In this document: piece after piece, positions 24,401 to 35,600 of the stretch
How the letters are laid out: every line of letters starts with the position of its first letter
Numbering within the stretch: the stretch's first letter is position 1
NCBI GenBank assembly: GCA_959347315.1
Contig: OY365814.1
Location: 29,773,251 to 29,837,250 of the forward strand
Source of the DNA: Bimastos eiseni
Taxonomy: Eukaryota; Annelida; Clitellata; Crassiclitellata; Lumbricidae
Direction of reading: 5' to 3'
Length of the DNA stretch: 64,000 bases
Translations under genes and position numbers: made by a program
Notes under the pieces: model-generated
Seen by the model: the letters and a program-made list of their open reading frames with translations, nothing else
Database searches by the model: none
What the model was told of the DNA's origin: nothing

Positions 24401-27261
24401 TGACATGACAAAATGAAATCGCAACTAACATGAATTTTAATTTTAGTCAGACTCTCCCTCTATGAGGATTCTTCATTTTCAATTTCTTGCATTCGTCTTC
24501 AGCAACTGTACAATGCGTTTGAGACTTATAAAACAACATGGATCTTCGATTCTTACCTAGGAACTCTACCCTAATTTTATTCCACTCTGAAAACTGTATT
24601 ATATGACCGAAGTTGGACCGGGAGCACCTCTGAGAAGATTTCTTGAAGAGGCGCTATATTAAGTTTCATTGATTGATTGATTGATGTGTTGAGAGTCTGA
24701 AACTTCTTACCTGAGAGTCTTATCATCAGAGGAGCTGACGATTCTCCTGCCTCCGTCCAACCATAAACAGCTTCTCAGATTAGATGTATGGCCTCCCAAA
24801 ACATCAGGCTCTGTTGGTTGCAAAAACAACATTAACATTTCAGACGGTAGAACCCCCTGAACCAATAAACGTAGGGTATGTAATGAGTGTAATCTTCACT
24901 TCTGTACATGTCTTCACTTGTAGCACTTCTCTTCACTTTTAGCACTTCTCTTCCCTTTCACACATTTCTTCACTTTCACACTTTTCATCACTTTCACACT
25001 TTTCATCACTTTCCCAATTGTCTACACTTTCATACTTTATTTTAAGTAATAATGAAATGAAATTAAAGTGGCCAAGTGCAGTGCAGCTAAATAAGACTTC
25101 TAGACACATACTTGTAATAATAATAATTATCTTCGTCAAGTGTCGAATAAAACTGAATGGCAGCCAAGCAAGGCGCCCATAACATTATACATCTAAGTTA
25201 CCCAATGCCATTGCCCAGATTTTCCAGATTACAACAAGATTTCGATTGTTCATCAACTTCTTTGCATACCATAACATTAAGATAAAATTAAAACGGTTTT
25301 AACTAATTTCTACTGAAATTGCCCAGACACTCAACTCATCAACACTAACCAGCATCGGTCTTATTAAGGTCGTAAATTCGTAGCAGCTTCTCATTGCTAC
25401 CAGTGAGAAGACGACAGCTGTCACGCGTGAAGTCGACACACTTTACGATGTGCTTGTGCGTAAAGGAGTGTAGCTCATCTCCCGTTATCGCATTCCAGAC
25501 TTTTCTGCAAATGAATCAAAGGAAAGTTTTTTTTCTCCGAAACTTGATACCGCCCTTCTTCCAACATTTTTTGCTCAGAAGTGCACACACACACGCCCCA
25601 ATGGGACAATTGCAGTTGTACTGCAGAGCAATTGTGCACGAAGGACTTGCTCAAGGTCCCTACACAGTAACTCCCCGGTTGAGGATTGAACTCACTTGCT
25701 CAGCTCACACTGAACGTTACGGGTTGACTGCTCTAACCGATTGGCCACCGTGCCATGCAGTCTACAAATGCTTGAAGATAGCCAGAGGCGGCGGTCTCGT
25801 TTGACAGGTGGGGGTACACCCAATGAGAGTGGTAAGAAATGTGAGGGGGACACAAAAATAATGTGTCCCCTCTCTATAAAAGGTGGGGGGACTTGTCCCC
25901 CGCAAGCCCCCTGGGATCGCCACCCCTGAGCAAAGCATGAGAAAATGAAGTCATTAACACATCAAACATAAAAAACACTTCTAGAGTTGGCTGAATGGAC
26001 TGCTCGCCTTCGTCTACTACCATGCTCTAAGTAAAAGTTTCTTAGACGTGAATGTAATTGTTGATGTGTATCGAACGACATCCAAGACAGACTCCTCAGC
26101 GGAATGACAGCCCCACACAATGAAACCATGACTGAACGGAATGATTTTTAAGCATTTAAGAGGACAACAATTTTTTAACAGAATTCCATAAGACGTAGCC
26201 ACATCCACAAACAACCCACACCTTCTGGGTTCTAGGAGTCGCCCATTGCTGATGCGCTGTAACAGGCTGCTTGTGTCATTTAGGGGACAAATCTACAAAT
26301 CAGCCAAAAGAGAACTCACGCACTGAAGTCTGCAGCTCCTGTGGCCGCCTTAGTGGCATCTCGGTTAAGCGTAGCAGCCCAGACGGCGCCCTTATGACCT
26401 TCGAAAGTGCCGACCCAATCGCCAGTATCACCCTGTCGCAACATTGGCTTTCCATCTGCAAAAACCAAAAAATAATCCTTAAGAAATGGCTGCCAGCCAT
26501 CAACCCACTTGCATACAGTATGTCCACCAACTCACCAAGATTTAGATCATAAAACTGTTCCATATCTACAAGGACTACTGAATAATTAAGTCATTAATAA
26601 ATAAACAAAAGAGTTTTCTGACATATATTCAACATCAACAAATTAATAAGTCAGGTTAAGTTACTTTGACGCACATAAGCATAAAGCTTTTACAGTGCCA
26701 CTCAAATTGCCTTCAGAAATACAGAGAACTTGTTAGTTGTACAACTAGACCTCCACTTCATCTCGCAATCATGGGTAGCCGTATTGTTCATCAATGGGAT
26801 GACGTCCAGTACTCCAGAAGTACCAAAAAGTCCCTTGCAACACTAACGCAAAATGGCTGCTTACCTTTAGCTAAAGAAAGCCAAGGAAAACAAATAGCTT
26901 ACTGCAGTTCAAAAAAAGACCCACACCAATCAAACATTAAATTTTCAACTACGACAGAGCTCAAAATGCCTTACTGTCATTTTAGAGATAATAAGTAATG
27001 TAAATAATTCTAAAGTCATTAAATTAAAACTTTTAGTTATGGTGCTCATACGTTATGTACCATGGAACTGACACTGGGAAAGTAAAGTGACATAACACAA
27101 GTGAACTTTTGTAGTTAGGAAAGCAGACACCACGAAGTAAACACACCTTTGCTGGCACTAATCATAAAATATCCGTCAGCAGTGACGTCACTGAAGGAAA
27201 GATGGACCACTGGCCGAGTATGGCCGCTACACGTTAATGGAGTCTGGCGCATGGTAGACAT
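21290..27261 (-). CDS. STRAP: STRAP (UNRIP) WD40-repeat protein, complete spliced gene
   Basis: Join of 27147-27261, 26320-26455, 25350-25504, 24711-24810, 23427-23564, 22447-22583 and 21290-21489: 981 nt, 326 aa. It starts [19 protein letters not shown] and carries the diagnostic STRAP blocks [49 protein letters not shown] and [20 protein letters not shown]. Seven WD40 blades fill the protein and should form one propeller. By family knowledge it is a cytoplasmic adaptor that binds TGF-beta receptors with SMAD7, and is the UNRIP subunit of the SMN complex and a partner of UNR/CSDE1 in translation control. It is about 24 residues shorter than human STRAP (350 aa), all in the C-terminal tail after WKCVMPDE. 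The gene lies head-to-head with ARHGAP1 about 2.3 kb away and in tandem with WASF. Confidence 0.97.
22447..22583 (-). CDS. STRAP: STRAP exon 6
   Basis: Encodes [20 protein letters not shown] then [20 protein letters not shown]; the latter matches human FLVAGGEDFKLYKYD. Acceptor TTTCCAG|G, donor CTGG|GTAAGT, phase 1. Confidence 0.95.
22697..22881 (-). mobile_element. tRNA-derived SINE (family B), reversed copy
   Basis: The reverse complement shows CACGGTGGCATAGCGGTATG and a B-box GGTTCGAACCC, then a body similar to the copy at 16661-16880. It lies in STRAP intron 5. Confidence 0.7.
23262..23390. repeat. 27-28 bp tandem repeat, STRAP intron 4 side
   Basis: Five copies of a unit near AGTAACATGACTTTCAAGTG then ATTAA, with 10-20% divergence. 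It ends about 36 bp from the donor side of STRAP exon 5 (intron 5). Confidence 0.8.
23427..23564 (-). CDS. STRAP: STRAP exon 5
   Basis: Encodes [20 protein letters not shown] and [20 protein letters not shown], then FYDAD. It aligns to the human blade ending ITYGRSIAFHSAVS. Acceptor GTTGCAG|G; donor GACTC|GTTAGT is the only site that keeps frame with exon 6. Confidence 0.93.
24600..24692 (+). mobile_element. LINE 3' tail copy
   Basis: The sequence GGGAGCACCTCTGAGAAGAT, then TTCTTGAAGAGGCGCTATAT and (ATTG)n, is one of many copies in the window of the same 3' end. The best coding-linked copies are at 47.9-48.1 and 62.5-62.9 kb. It lies in STRAP intron 4, 20 bp from exon 4. Confidence 0.7.
24711..24810 (-). 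CDS. STRAP: STRAP exon 4
   Basis: Encodes [20 protein letters not shown] and [14 protein letters not shown], the blade whose DDKT(V/L)R motif is typical of STRAP. Acceptor CCAACAG|AG, donor CTCAG|GTAAGA, phase 2. Confidence 0.95.
24900..25030. repeat. CACTT-rich 14-16 bp tandem repeat
   Basis: About eight imperfect copies of CACTTTTCATCACTTT-like units in STRAP intron 3. On the minus strand they give a short repetitive frame (CESDEK), not a gene. Confidence 0.75.
25350..25504 (-). CDS. STRAP: STRAP exon 3
   Basis: Encodes [20 protein letters not shown] and [20 protein letters not shown], then [12 protein letters not shown]. Acceptor TTTGCAG|AAAAGTC, donor GCTG|GTTAGT, phase 1. Confidence 0.96.
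25536..25755 (-). mobile_element. tRNA-derived SINE (family A), reversed copy
   Basis: The reverse complement begins GGCACGGTGGCCAATCGGTT then AGAGCAGTC (A-box region), continues to a degraded B-box, and contains CTTGAGCAAGTCCTTCGTGC, shared with the plus-strand copies at 30646 and 60591. It lies in STRAP intron 2. Confidence 0.85.
25783..25928. mobile_element. Short MITE-like element with CAG(A/G)GGYGGCG ends
   Basis: A 146-bp unit runs from CAGAGGCGGCGGTCTC to GGGATCGCCACCCCTG, which are imperfect inverted ends. The interior is rich in GGGGGACAC/GTGTCCCC, giving a strong hairpin. No clean target-site duplication is visible, so class is uncertain. It sits immediately beside the family A SINE. 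Confidence 0.5.
26320..26455 (-). CDS. STRAP: STRAP exon 2
   Basis: Acceptor TTTTTGCAG|AT completes Asp39. It encodes [20 protein letters not shown] and [20 protein letters not shown], near-identical to vertebrate STRAP. Donor AGTGC|GTGAGT, phase 2. Confidence 0.96.
27147..27261 (-). CDS. STRAP: STRAP exon 1 (start codon)
   Basis: ATG at 27261-27259; a second in-frame ATG three codons on corresponds to the human start context ([11 protein letters not shown]). It encodes residues 1-38, the first WD blade with GYFMISASK. Donor AAAG|GTGTGT, phase 1. Confidence 0.95.
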
Positions 27262-29560
27262 GTTAAATATTCGAAAGAGATTTTCCGGTGTAAGAGCTGG
27301 TGATGGTCTGGAATTAAAAACGGTATTATGTGTTTAAAATATCAACACTAAGACTAAACCAGTTCCCCTTCAATCACCAATCGAAAAAACTCAACACCAT
27401 CCCTATCACCGGAAATGATCAGACGGTTGACCAACTTTCACAGATTACACAACCAATGACAGACACTGCAACAGACCGTCAGCCTGTAGCTTCGCGACAT
27501 CTATCAGTAAATTTATTATTGCGCTGCTGCAGCCTTCATCGTGAATTCGTGATCATAATCGCAATCTACTATTTATATAAATTATGAGCATATTAATATA
27601 TTAACCTCTTTTGGCTATAACGTGATTTGTTGTCAAGTTAGTATATTCGTTTGTCTAGGAATAGAAAACAACGTGATGCAGAAAATATTAGCATTATTGA
27701 AAGTGCACGATAACAGCAAAGCTTCTGAAGTCTTAGTACATATAGTTAGACTTGGACAACAAACTACACATACACAGTGGCCTTGCAGTTGCTCTGCATC
27801 CACTTGCTGGTCTAACCGTCTTAGCAACCGGACTCTGAACGTTGTCTGTCCTCTCGAGCTGTCGCAGATGTAATCACCTCTGTCCAGTCTATTTCTGTTT
27901 TTCTCCATCTTAGACAACTCTAAGCACGTTCTTCACCAACTCTAGAATTCACTCCGTTCCTCCTCCATTCCCAAATTAAGAGCTAGAGCTCACAATTTAT
28001 TCTCCCACCCAAATACAACACTTATTAGCCTAACTGTTTTTTTTATGCTGGTCACTATATAAAAATATCCACTAGGTTTTTAAAAATTAAAATCTTGGTA
28101 CTCTATTGTCCACTCTGAGTTACACTCGACTGACTCGAGTTAGCATTTCTTCGTTTTGTGTCAGATTGTTTTATTTAGAAACAAACGAGTATACACTCGG
28201 AAAAGCAACCGCTCTTTATAATCTATTCTGCTCCCGCTCGATCTTCGAAAAGGTGTCCGCCAACTCGCTCTTCCTTTCTTTAATCTTAATTTATCTCTTC
28301 TTCGGTTGCACTCTCGACCATCTGCTATTTTGAAAATGATTCCTCCTTTGAGCGCTCGCCACCACACGACCACCATCATCATCACCGACTACCATCGTAG
28401 CGCGGTACGGGCTTGACCTGCTCGGGTTTTGACCTGGCACTAGAGCAAAACAAGAAACTTGCGGACATGATTTGGTTTAAAATAGATGAATATTAAAGCT
28501 GGCTTCCTGACGTGACTTTTAAGGCCCTGAGAAACGTTCGAAGTTTTAGGGCCTACACTACATTATCGTGTCAAAACAGTCAAATAAAATCCTGATAGCG
28601 GAAGTGGGCGGAGTCGGACACATTCAATTTCCAACCCGGTGCACTTATCTCTACCTACTTACTTACTCATATACTTACACCGGAAGTCGGTCATCTGCTA
28701 AACCGGAAACAACAACATCTACTGGTGGATTTTAAAAGTCGCCAGATAAACTAAACTTCACACAGGAGCAAACGTAATTATTTACTATAAATCTCAATAT
28801 GAAACATACTATAAAGACACTGCTATGGGAGGAGGTGACCTGTAGTACTAGTTAAGAAATATTCACTCGTAATCGATTGCTTTCCATAGGTTGTCTGCAT
28901 GTTGCTTCTGAAGCGATAGCGAGACGTTTGCGCGAGAATACACGTTCCCTATTGCAACCTTAATGCTTCATTTTGTTGACGGTCCTTCACCCCAGGCGTC
29001 CCGCTTAAACAGACTCCATGCCAATATAGATTTTTCTACTACGGAACAATTTTATCAGGAATAAAATATATTACCATTTTGAGGCGACAGAATTTTTAAA
29101 CATTGCTGTTTTGTGGATGGCAGGCTCAGCGACTTATGTGTTTTCTTTTGCTGAGTAGGGCATGCTATAGACCGTCAAGTTAAGAGTTTGTAGTAAATCC
29201 TTGAAATCTCAATCCCTGAGATTGAATTGTCACCGGCTTGCCAAATTCAATTATTTGCACAAACCTAACTATTGGCACATTATTTCAGAATATTACTTAG
29301 CATATTGGCCAACTGCTTCATAATATTTTTTACGATTTTGAGTGCTTTGTAAGTACTAGTACATGGGTACAACAGGTAGCAGAAACTAGGTGAGTAAAAG
29401 TGGCGGGGCAGAATGAGTTCCTAAATTTCTTGAAATGTGTTTCTGTCTGCTGAAATTTAGCAGATGAAATTGCCTGGACAACATAGCATGGACTTTTTCT
29501 ATCATTTATGTTGCTTGCAGCACCAGTGCAACCTATGTCGATAAACTTAATGTTTACAGT
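27262..29560. other. Head-to-head intergenic region, STRAP and ARHGAP1 5' ends
   Basis: It should hold the promoters and 5' UTRs of STRAP (leftward) and ARHGAP1 (rightward). I see no TATA box or start signal that can be assigned. GC is higher around 28.1-28.7 kb. The TTTACAG immediately before the T-ATG of ARHGAP1 exon 1 could be a splice acceptor from a 5' UTR exon. Confidence 0.45.
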
Positions 29561-29672
29561 ATGGAAAACCGTAAAACCGATGTTGGCCGTGGTCATGCCG
29601 ATACATATGCGGATGACTCTTTAGCTGAGGCGAGAGATGTGGCAACTTCTGCTGATCAAGTTAGACAGACAG
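29561..29672 (+). CDS. ARHGAP1: ARHGAP1 predicted exon 1 (start codon)
   Basis: ATG at 29561 opens [20 protein letters not shown] then [17 protein letters not shown], an acidic, hydrophilic stretch. Donor ACAG|GTTGGG leaves one base, matching exon 2's acceptor phase. There is no strong similarity to human ARHGAP1 here, as expected for its variable N-terminus. Confidence 0.62.
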
Positions 29673-32600
29673 GTTGGGATTTTGCATCTTGTCAATACAT
29701 CCTTTACCTTTTGAATATCTGTCACACACCAGAAAAATTCTTATAGTCATCACCTTCATTATTATTATTAAACGGACGATTTATGTAGCGCCGTGACACA
29801 GCCATGCCGCTACAAGGGCGATTTAATGTCTTATGACTCATGAATTGAGTTGTACTTAATAATAGATTTTAATAGATTATCATACTTCCAAGATGGTTAT
29901 TGTGTAGAGAATTTAAGCAACTTATTTAGCCGTAATTGCTCAGCTCCATTGATTGTTGACTGGTCATTTGATTTTGGTGTTGAGTAAATAACATATTCTA
30001 TGAATGACATCAGTGATCACTAATCTCTTTGTCATTACCTCCACTGCTGTCATTATCAACATCTTGAGAATGCCACCACCGTGTTCTATTCCAACCTTAA
30101 GACTGTCCTATTTAGCTGAGGTAGGGTTTGGAGTGCACCTGAGTAAATGGTCTTGAAGGGACACTATATAAACCTTCCAAATAAATAAATAAATAAAATT
30201 ATTGCCGATGCCGCTGTTGTTGCCAGCATCACTGTCCTGATGTGAGCAACTGAGACAGATGGATGACCTCCATTCTTTTCAATTTTACGATTTCTTCTTA
30301 GCATATTTTTTATCCTTTTTTCATGTTAATGTATCAATAAAATTCAATTGGTATATATTCTTTATCGCAAAACTGGTGAACATTGTGTTTGAAATGTCTT
30401 AGGTATGCCACCACCCTTGGCATATATACCAGGTTCCTTGATGTACACTCTAGTCAATGTAGCTAAGCGGACAAGTGTAGACCTGCCCAGAATTGCTTTC
30501 ATTGGCTTCATGTATTAACCATGTGAATGAGCCTACCGAGTTTTTAACAGGTCTACATGTATACGACCCTCTGTGGCCTATATATATATTGACCTGCTTC
30601 AATGTTGTGCTTAAGCTACAATTTGATTATATCTGTTATACATAAGTGGCCAATTGGTTAGAGCGGTCGGCCTGTAACACTCGGTGTGCGCTTGGCGCGC
30701 GGGTTCAACTCTCGTCCAAGTTATTGTGTAGGGACCTTGAGCAAGTCCTTTGCGCTCAATTGTTCTGCATTACAACTGCAGTTGCATAATCGAGGCGTAT
30801 GCACTTCTGAGCAAAAGATATTGGAAGAAGGGCGGTATCGAAATTCAGTTGCATTGTATTGTATAAGTTACACTTGTTATATGCTTATGCTGATAGGGTG
30901 TGTGCTTGCGCATGTGTGTGTTTGTCAAAAAAAATGAATCCATCAAAAATTCACCCCTCTGGTACGGCTCAAGTTAGTTGCAGTTTAACGACACCGTGTG
31001 ATAACGATGATCATTAGCGTCGCCCTCCTCCTTTATCCAGGCTTGGGACTAGCACTGTCAGTGCAGGCAGTGGCATAGTTAAGAACCTCAGACTGCTTTT
31101 TGTGTTGGTGATGTTTTGTTTGCTTTCGTTAATGGCTTTCAGACCGACCCCGTCTGACAAAGCGAGAGAGCGTAGGAGATTACAAATGGGAAGAACCTGA
31201 TCTCGAATACGATGAAACCGGTGTTGATCTAGCCTCAAGTGAAGGTCCGGATTTGAATTATTTGGCATTAAAATTAAATGTTTTTAATAATTTATAATTT
31301 TTTAGTATTTCCTTATATATGTTTTATTACCATTTAGACTTGTTTCTGATTGATGTACCTCTTGCTTCACACATGAGCGTCTCTGAGTTGATATCTTGAA
31401 GGGGCGTTGTATTAAGTTCACATTGATTGATTGAGTGATTGATTGATTTAATGTATTATTTCATCAAAGCAAATTGTGTAACATTATTACTTCTTATTAC
31501 CATAGTATTTAAAATGATTATTTTTTAATTTTTAATCATGGTTATCACTTTTCTTATTACTGCTACTTTTCAAATTATTATTATTTCTTGTTAAATTGCT
31601 ATGAATTATTACTTTTATTTTTATGATGATATTGAGAATTATTTGTTATTGCTACCTTGTTTTCAATTATTACTTGTATTATTACCGTATTATTTATAAT
31701 TTTCATTATTGTGCAAGATCATCATCATTGGCCGGTCCACAACTGTAAGAATGTTTTGAATCATGTTGCATTACTTTCTCCATACATTGGATGCAGCTTA
31801 ATTCAGCAGAGGGGTAATATTTCCTTTGCCCTCTGTCCCTGCCAGGGTAGGAATTTTTTCCATGTGCCTCATTGTAGACTTGGTCTCTACTATAATGGTT
31901 GCCCTCTGACAGTGGGAAAATCTGATGGAAAGGGAGATGACTGGTCAAAGCTTCAAATGTTGCTGATTATTTTTTATTCTATTTTTGTCGGCTTGATATC
32001 AGTAATTTTATTTTGACTCTGGCGCTTAGTACAGTAGCGTGAAATTGTTTGTGCGATTGTGTTTGCAACTTAACATGGTTTGGTGTTATCTCCCAAGCTA
32101 TTAACTTCACACTCTCTACTAGGAAAAAACTTGGTCTGTCATGTTTAGGAGTTAGGATTAATTGATCGATTTTAAAAACTTATTTCATGATGTTGAGCAA
32201 CCCATTTCAGTTTGAAAACTGTTCGTTGAACAATGGCAATGCAGTAGTTACAGTGTGAAATTTGGTGGTCGCTTTGTATTGAGTTTTAAGACAAATTCTG
32301 ATGAAACAGTTGAAGATGGTGACAAAATTGGCTTGTTGAGTATGAGAGCCTCCTAAATTCAATAGATGTTCCATTGCTGTCTGGGTTTCTGATGTGAGGC
32401 AGCATAATGCACTGCAGTAATGAGCAAAATGATGTATATTAATGTATGCGATGATGATTTATTCGTACCCATCGCCCTAAAATGACTGGCGTCAGAACTG
32501 ATGATGGTGATGATGATGGATGCTTATATTGTGCCTCTATGTCCATCTCTGTGACATAATATGTGCTTAGGGCTTTTCCATTATCATTATTACTGTTACT

Positions 32601-35600
32601 GTTATTATGAGTGTTATTATGTTATTATCGTTAGTAGTTTTACTAAGTTACTAGGACTGTTATTCCACAGACAGAGACAATTTGGCGAAAATCCTTTTTA
32701 ATTAGACTGTTGTGCTTTTAAATGTGTTGTATGCCAGAGTGTACAATACATTTAAAACTTGCTCGTTTTGTTGTACTTATTACAGGTTGTGTATTACTGT
32801 TTTAAATAATAATAATAATAATAATAATTCTTCAAATAATAATAATAGTAAATGTTGGGAATTATAGTATTAATGTGTACATTGACGTCGATAATGGGTT
32901 TGCAGAGACTGGGAACTTCTCTGGTAAGGATGAACTTACTCTTAAGAGTTGGTCTGGGGGCTTTTGTGAAAATCTCTTCCGGTATTTGTCGTTTCTCTGA
33001 CGGCGAATTCATTTCTACGTTCTTGAACGCTGTTGCCTCACTGACAACTGAAATGTTTTTTGCAATTGCACAGCAGCCGCCGAATGGGAGGCTGACGAAG
33101 GTATAAGGCATTTCATCTCGAGACGAATAACCTCCAGATATATTCCGAATGTTTCCTATTCATTGCCTGAGATTATTATTGCTCTATAGCGAATGTCTGC
33201 AGGATGTTGTCATTGTACAGTGAAACCTTGTTATCCAGTGCACAGTTATAGCAAGGATCTGACTATGTGTAAACTTACTGTATTTGTCGGGCCATAATTG
33301 TTAAGGCCACAGTTGAACAACACTGTTAAGCGGTATAAATAAGCTTCACTTACTTGCTCTAGCCACCTTAGTATCTGCTGGTAGGTAGGAGTCGTTGGCT
33401 TTCGTAATGTATTGGTATCAAGTTTCGAGCCTATTCATGCCGCACGGCTTGTTACTGTAGTAGTGTCTTAGATGTATGACGCAATGGACGCCTTGCATGG
33501 CTGTCGGCAGTTAAATTCAACTCCTGTAATAACTTTTCATCATCCGTTCATACTGTACTTGTAATCCTGCTGCGGCATATCAGTTTGAAATTAAACGGAA
33601 GTTATTATTATTATGATTATTATCTTTGGTTGAGATCGCAAGTTGTGCACGTTAACGAGGTTTCACTGTACTTGCTTTTGGATGAAGAGGCCGTTTATTT
33701 GAGCAGGGTCTGACCGAGCTATCGATCAGCGAAATATGAATGGCTTGTGTTTAGGTATTCACTAACCTGCTGGTTATGCCAAAGCTGTTAGTTAAGACGT
33801 GACTATGCTACTAATCCATCGACAGAATCATATGCTTTGGTTGCGGTATGTTTTTGTACCGGCTGATATTTGTAAGTGTGTCGAGCGAATTTTTTTTCGG
33901 CAGCTCTAGCCTTGTTTAGTTATGAAGGTCACATGGTTTTGTTCATTTTTATGGAGTTTATAAACGAGGTTCACTGATACTTTGTGATGTGGAAAAAAAT
34001 GGAATGTGACATGTAATATTCAGGACTAAGCGACTATCATATTTGTTATTCGTGATATCTTGTTTATTCTTAGTTACTTTTTTCGACTGGTTGTTTTTCA
34101 TTATGCATTCTTATTGACTCGCTGATTGTCATATTTCTTCGAAGTGAATGACTGATTATCATATTCATTAATTGTGACATAAGAACTGTGATATTTATTA
34201 TTAATGTTTTGTCCATTATCATATTCATTATTCATGACTGTTGATTATCATAATTATTTGTTTGCATTGACTTGCTCATTATCATATTCATTATTCATGA
34301 CTGTTGATTATCATAATTATTTGTTTGCATTGACTTGCTCATTATCATATTCATTATTCATGACTGTTGATTATCATAATTATTTGTTTGCATTGACTTG
34401 CTCATTATCATATTCATTATTATTCATGACTCGTTGATTATCATATTCATTATCCTTGTCTTGCTGAGCATCCAATTGCCGTTAATGACTCTAACAGTTT
34501 ATGTCTGGCATGTTAATTCTAAATGCCAACTGTTGAATGTCTGTCTGTATCTTTGCAGCACAGTATCTTTAGAAAGTATTGGAATCTAGCTGGGCATTCT
34601 TTAACTGATGATGGTTGCAGCAGATGCCCACGTGGCCATGCAAGTGACCCTCTGGCTCCAGCAAGTATGGTTTGCGCAATGCGCAGGTCATAATGCATCA
34701 TTGATGAACCATTGTATCACTTGGGGTGATGACCCTAGTTTAAATTGCCTTACCCGACAGTATTGTGCATGGCGTATGCTATATAACCTTACCCTATCTT
34801 ACCTAGCTTTGCCTTACACTAACATATCATATCTTTTCTTACTGTACACTACCTTATCGATGCTACCTCATCTTATTTTAATTTACTTTATAATTTTCTA
34901 CCTATTCTATTGTTACATTGCTTTACGTTGTCTTACCTTTAATCACCTTGTTTATTTTCATGGGTTTTAGGGTGGTTGCAATAGTAGGGTAATTTTATAT
35001 TTAAATAGCACAACCTGTTCAAACACAGCATGGGGACCCAAAACCCAGGCTAGGGTAGAAATTTAATTCATTAATTCGAATATAATTATTGACTCACGGT
35101 AATTATGTATTGTGATCATGCGGCATAAGTTAATTATACATTAAATTTAGCATTGTCCACTGATTTCCTCTGGAAAGGTGAAAGCGGAAATGAACAATGG
35201 GATCCGCTGGTAATTTGCTCCTATGTGTAATAAGTTTATTTAACTACGGACAAGGATGATTTGCTCCTAGTTTATCGTCCATTTATATCTGATACGGCTG
35301 TGTAATGTTGGCTATGCTATCAGCCGTTGAACAGCTGAAGAAGAATAGATGTTTCATTATGCGTTTGCTTGGATAGAAGAAGCGTGTGAGTGCTCCTAAT
35401 CACTGTACACCTGTACACTGTACACCTTTGATTATTCCCTTAAACTGCCCTTTCCCACGCATCACTCAAAGTTTTAGCTAACCTGGTCTGACAGTCAAAG
35501 GCGTCTACACTCTACACAATTGAAACATTGGAGCAATGTTTCACCCAAGAAATAGGGGAGGGTGTGTGTGTGCGTGCGTGCGTGTGTGTGTCTCATTGAG

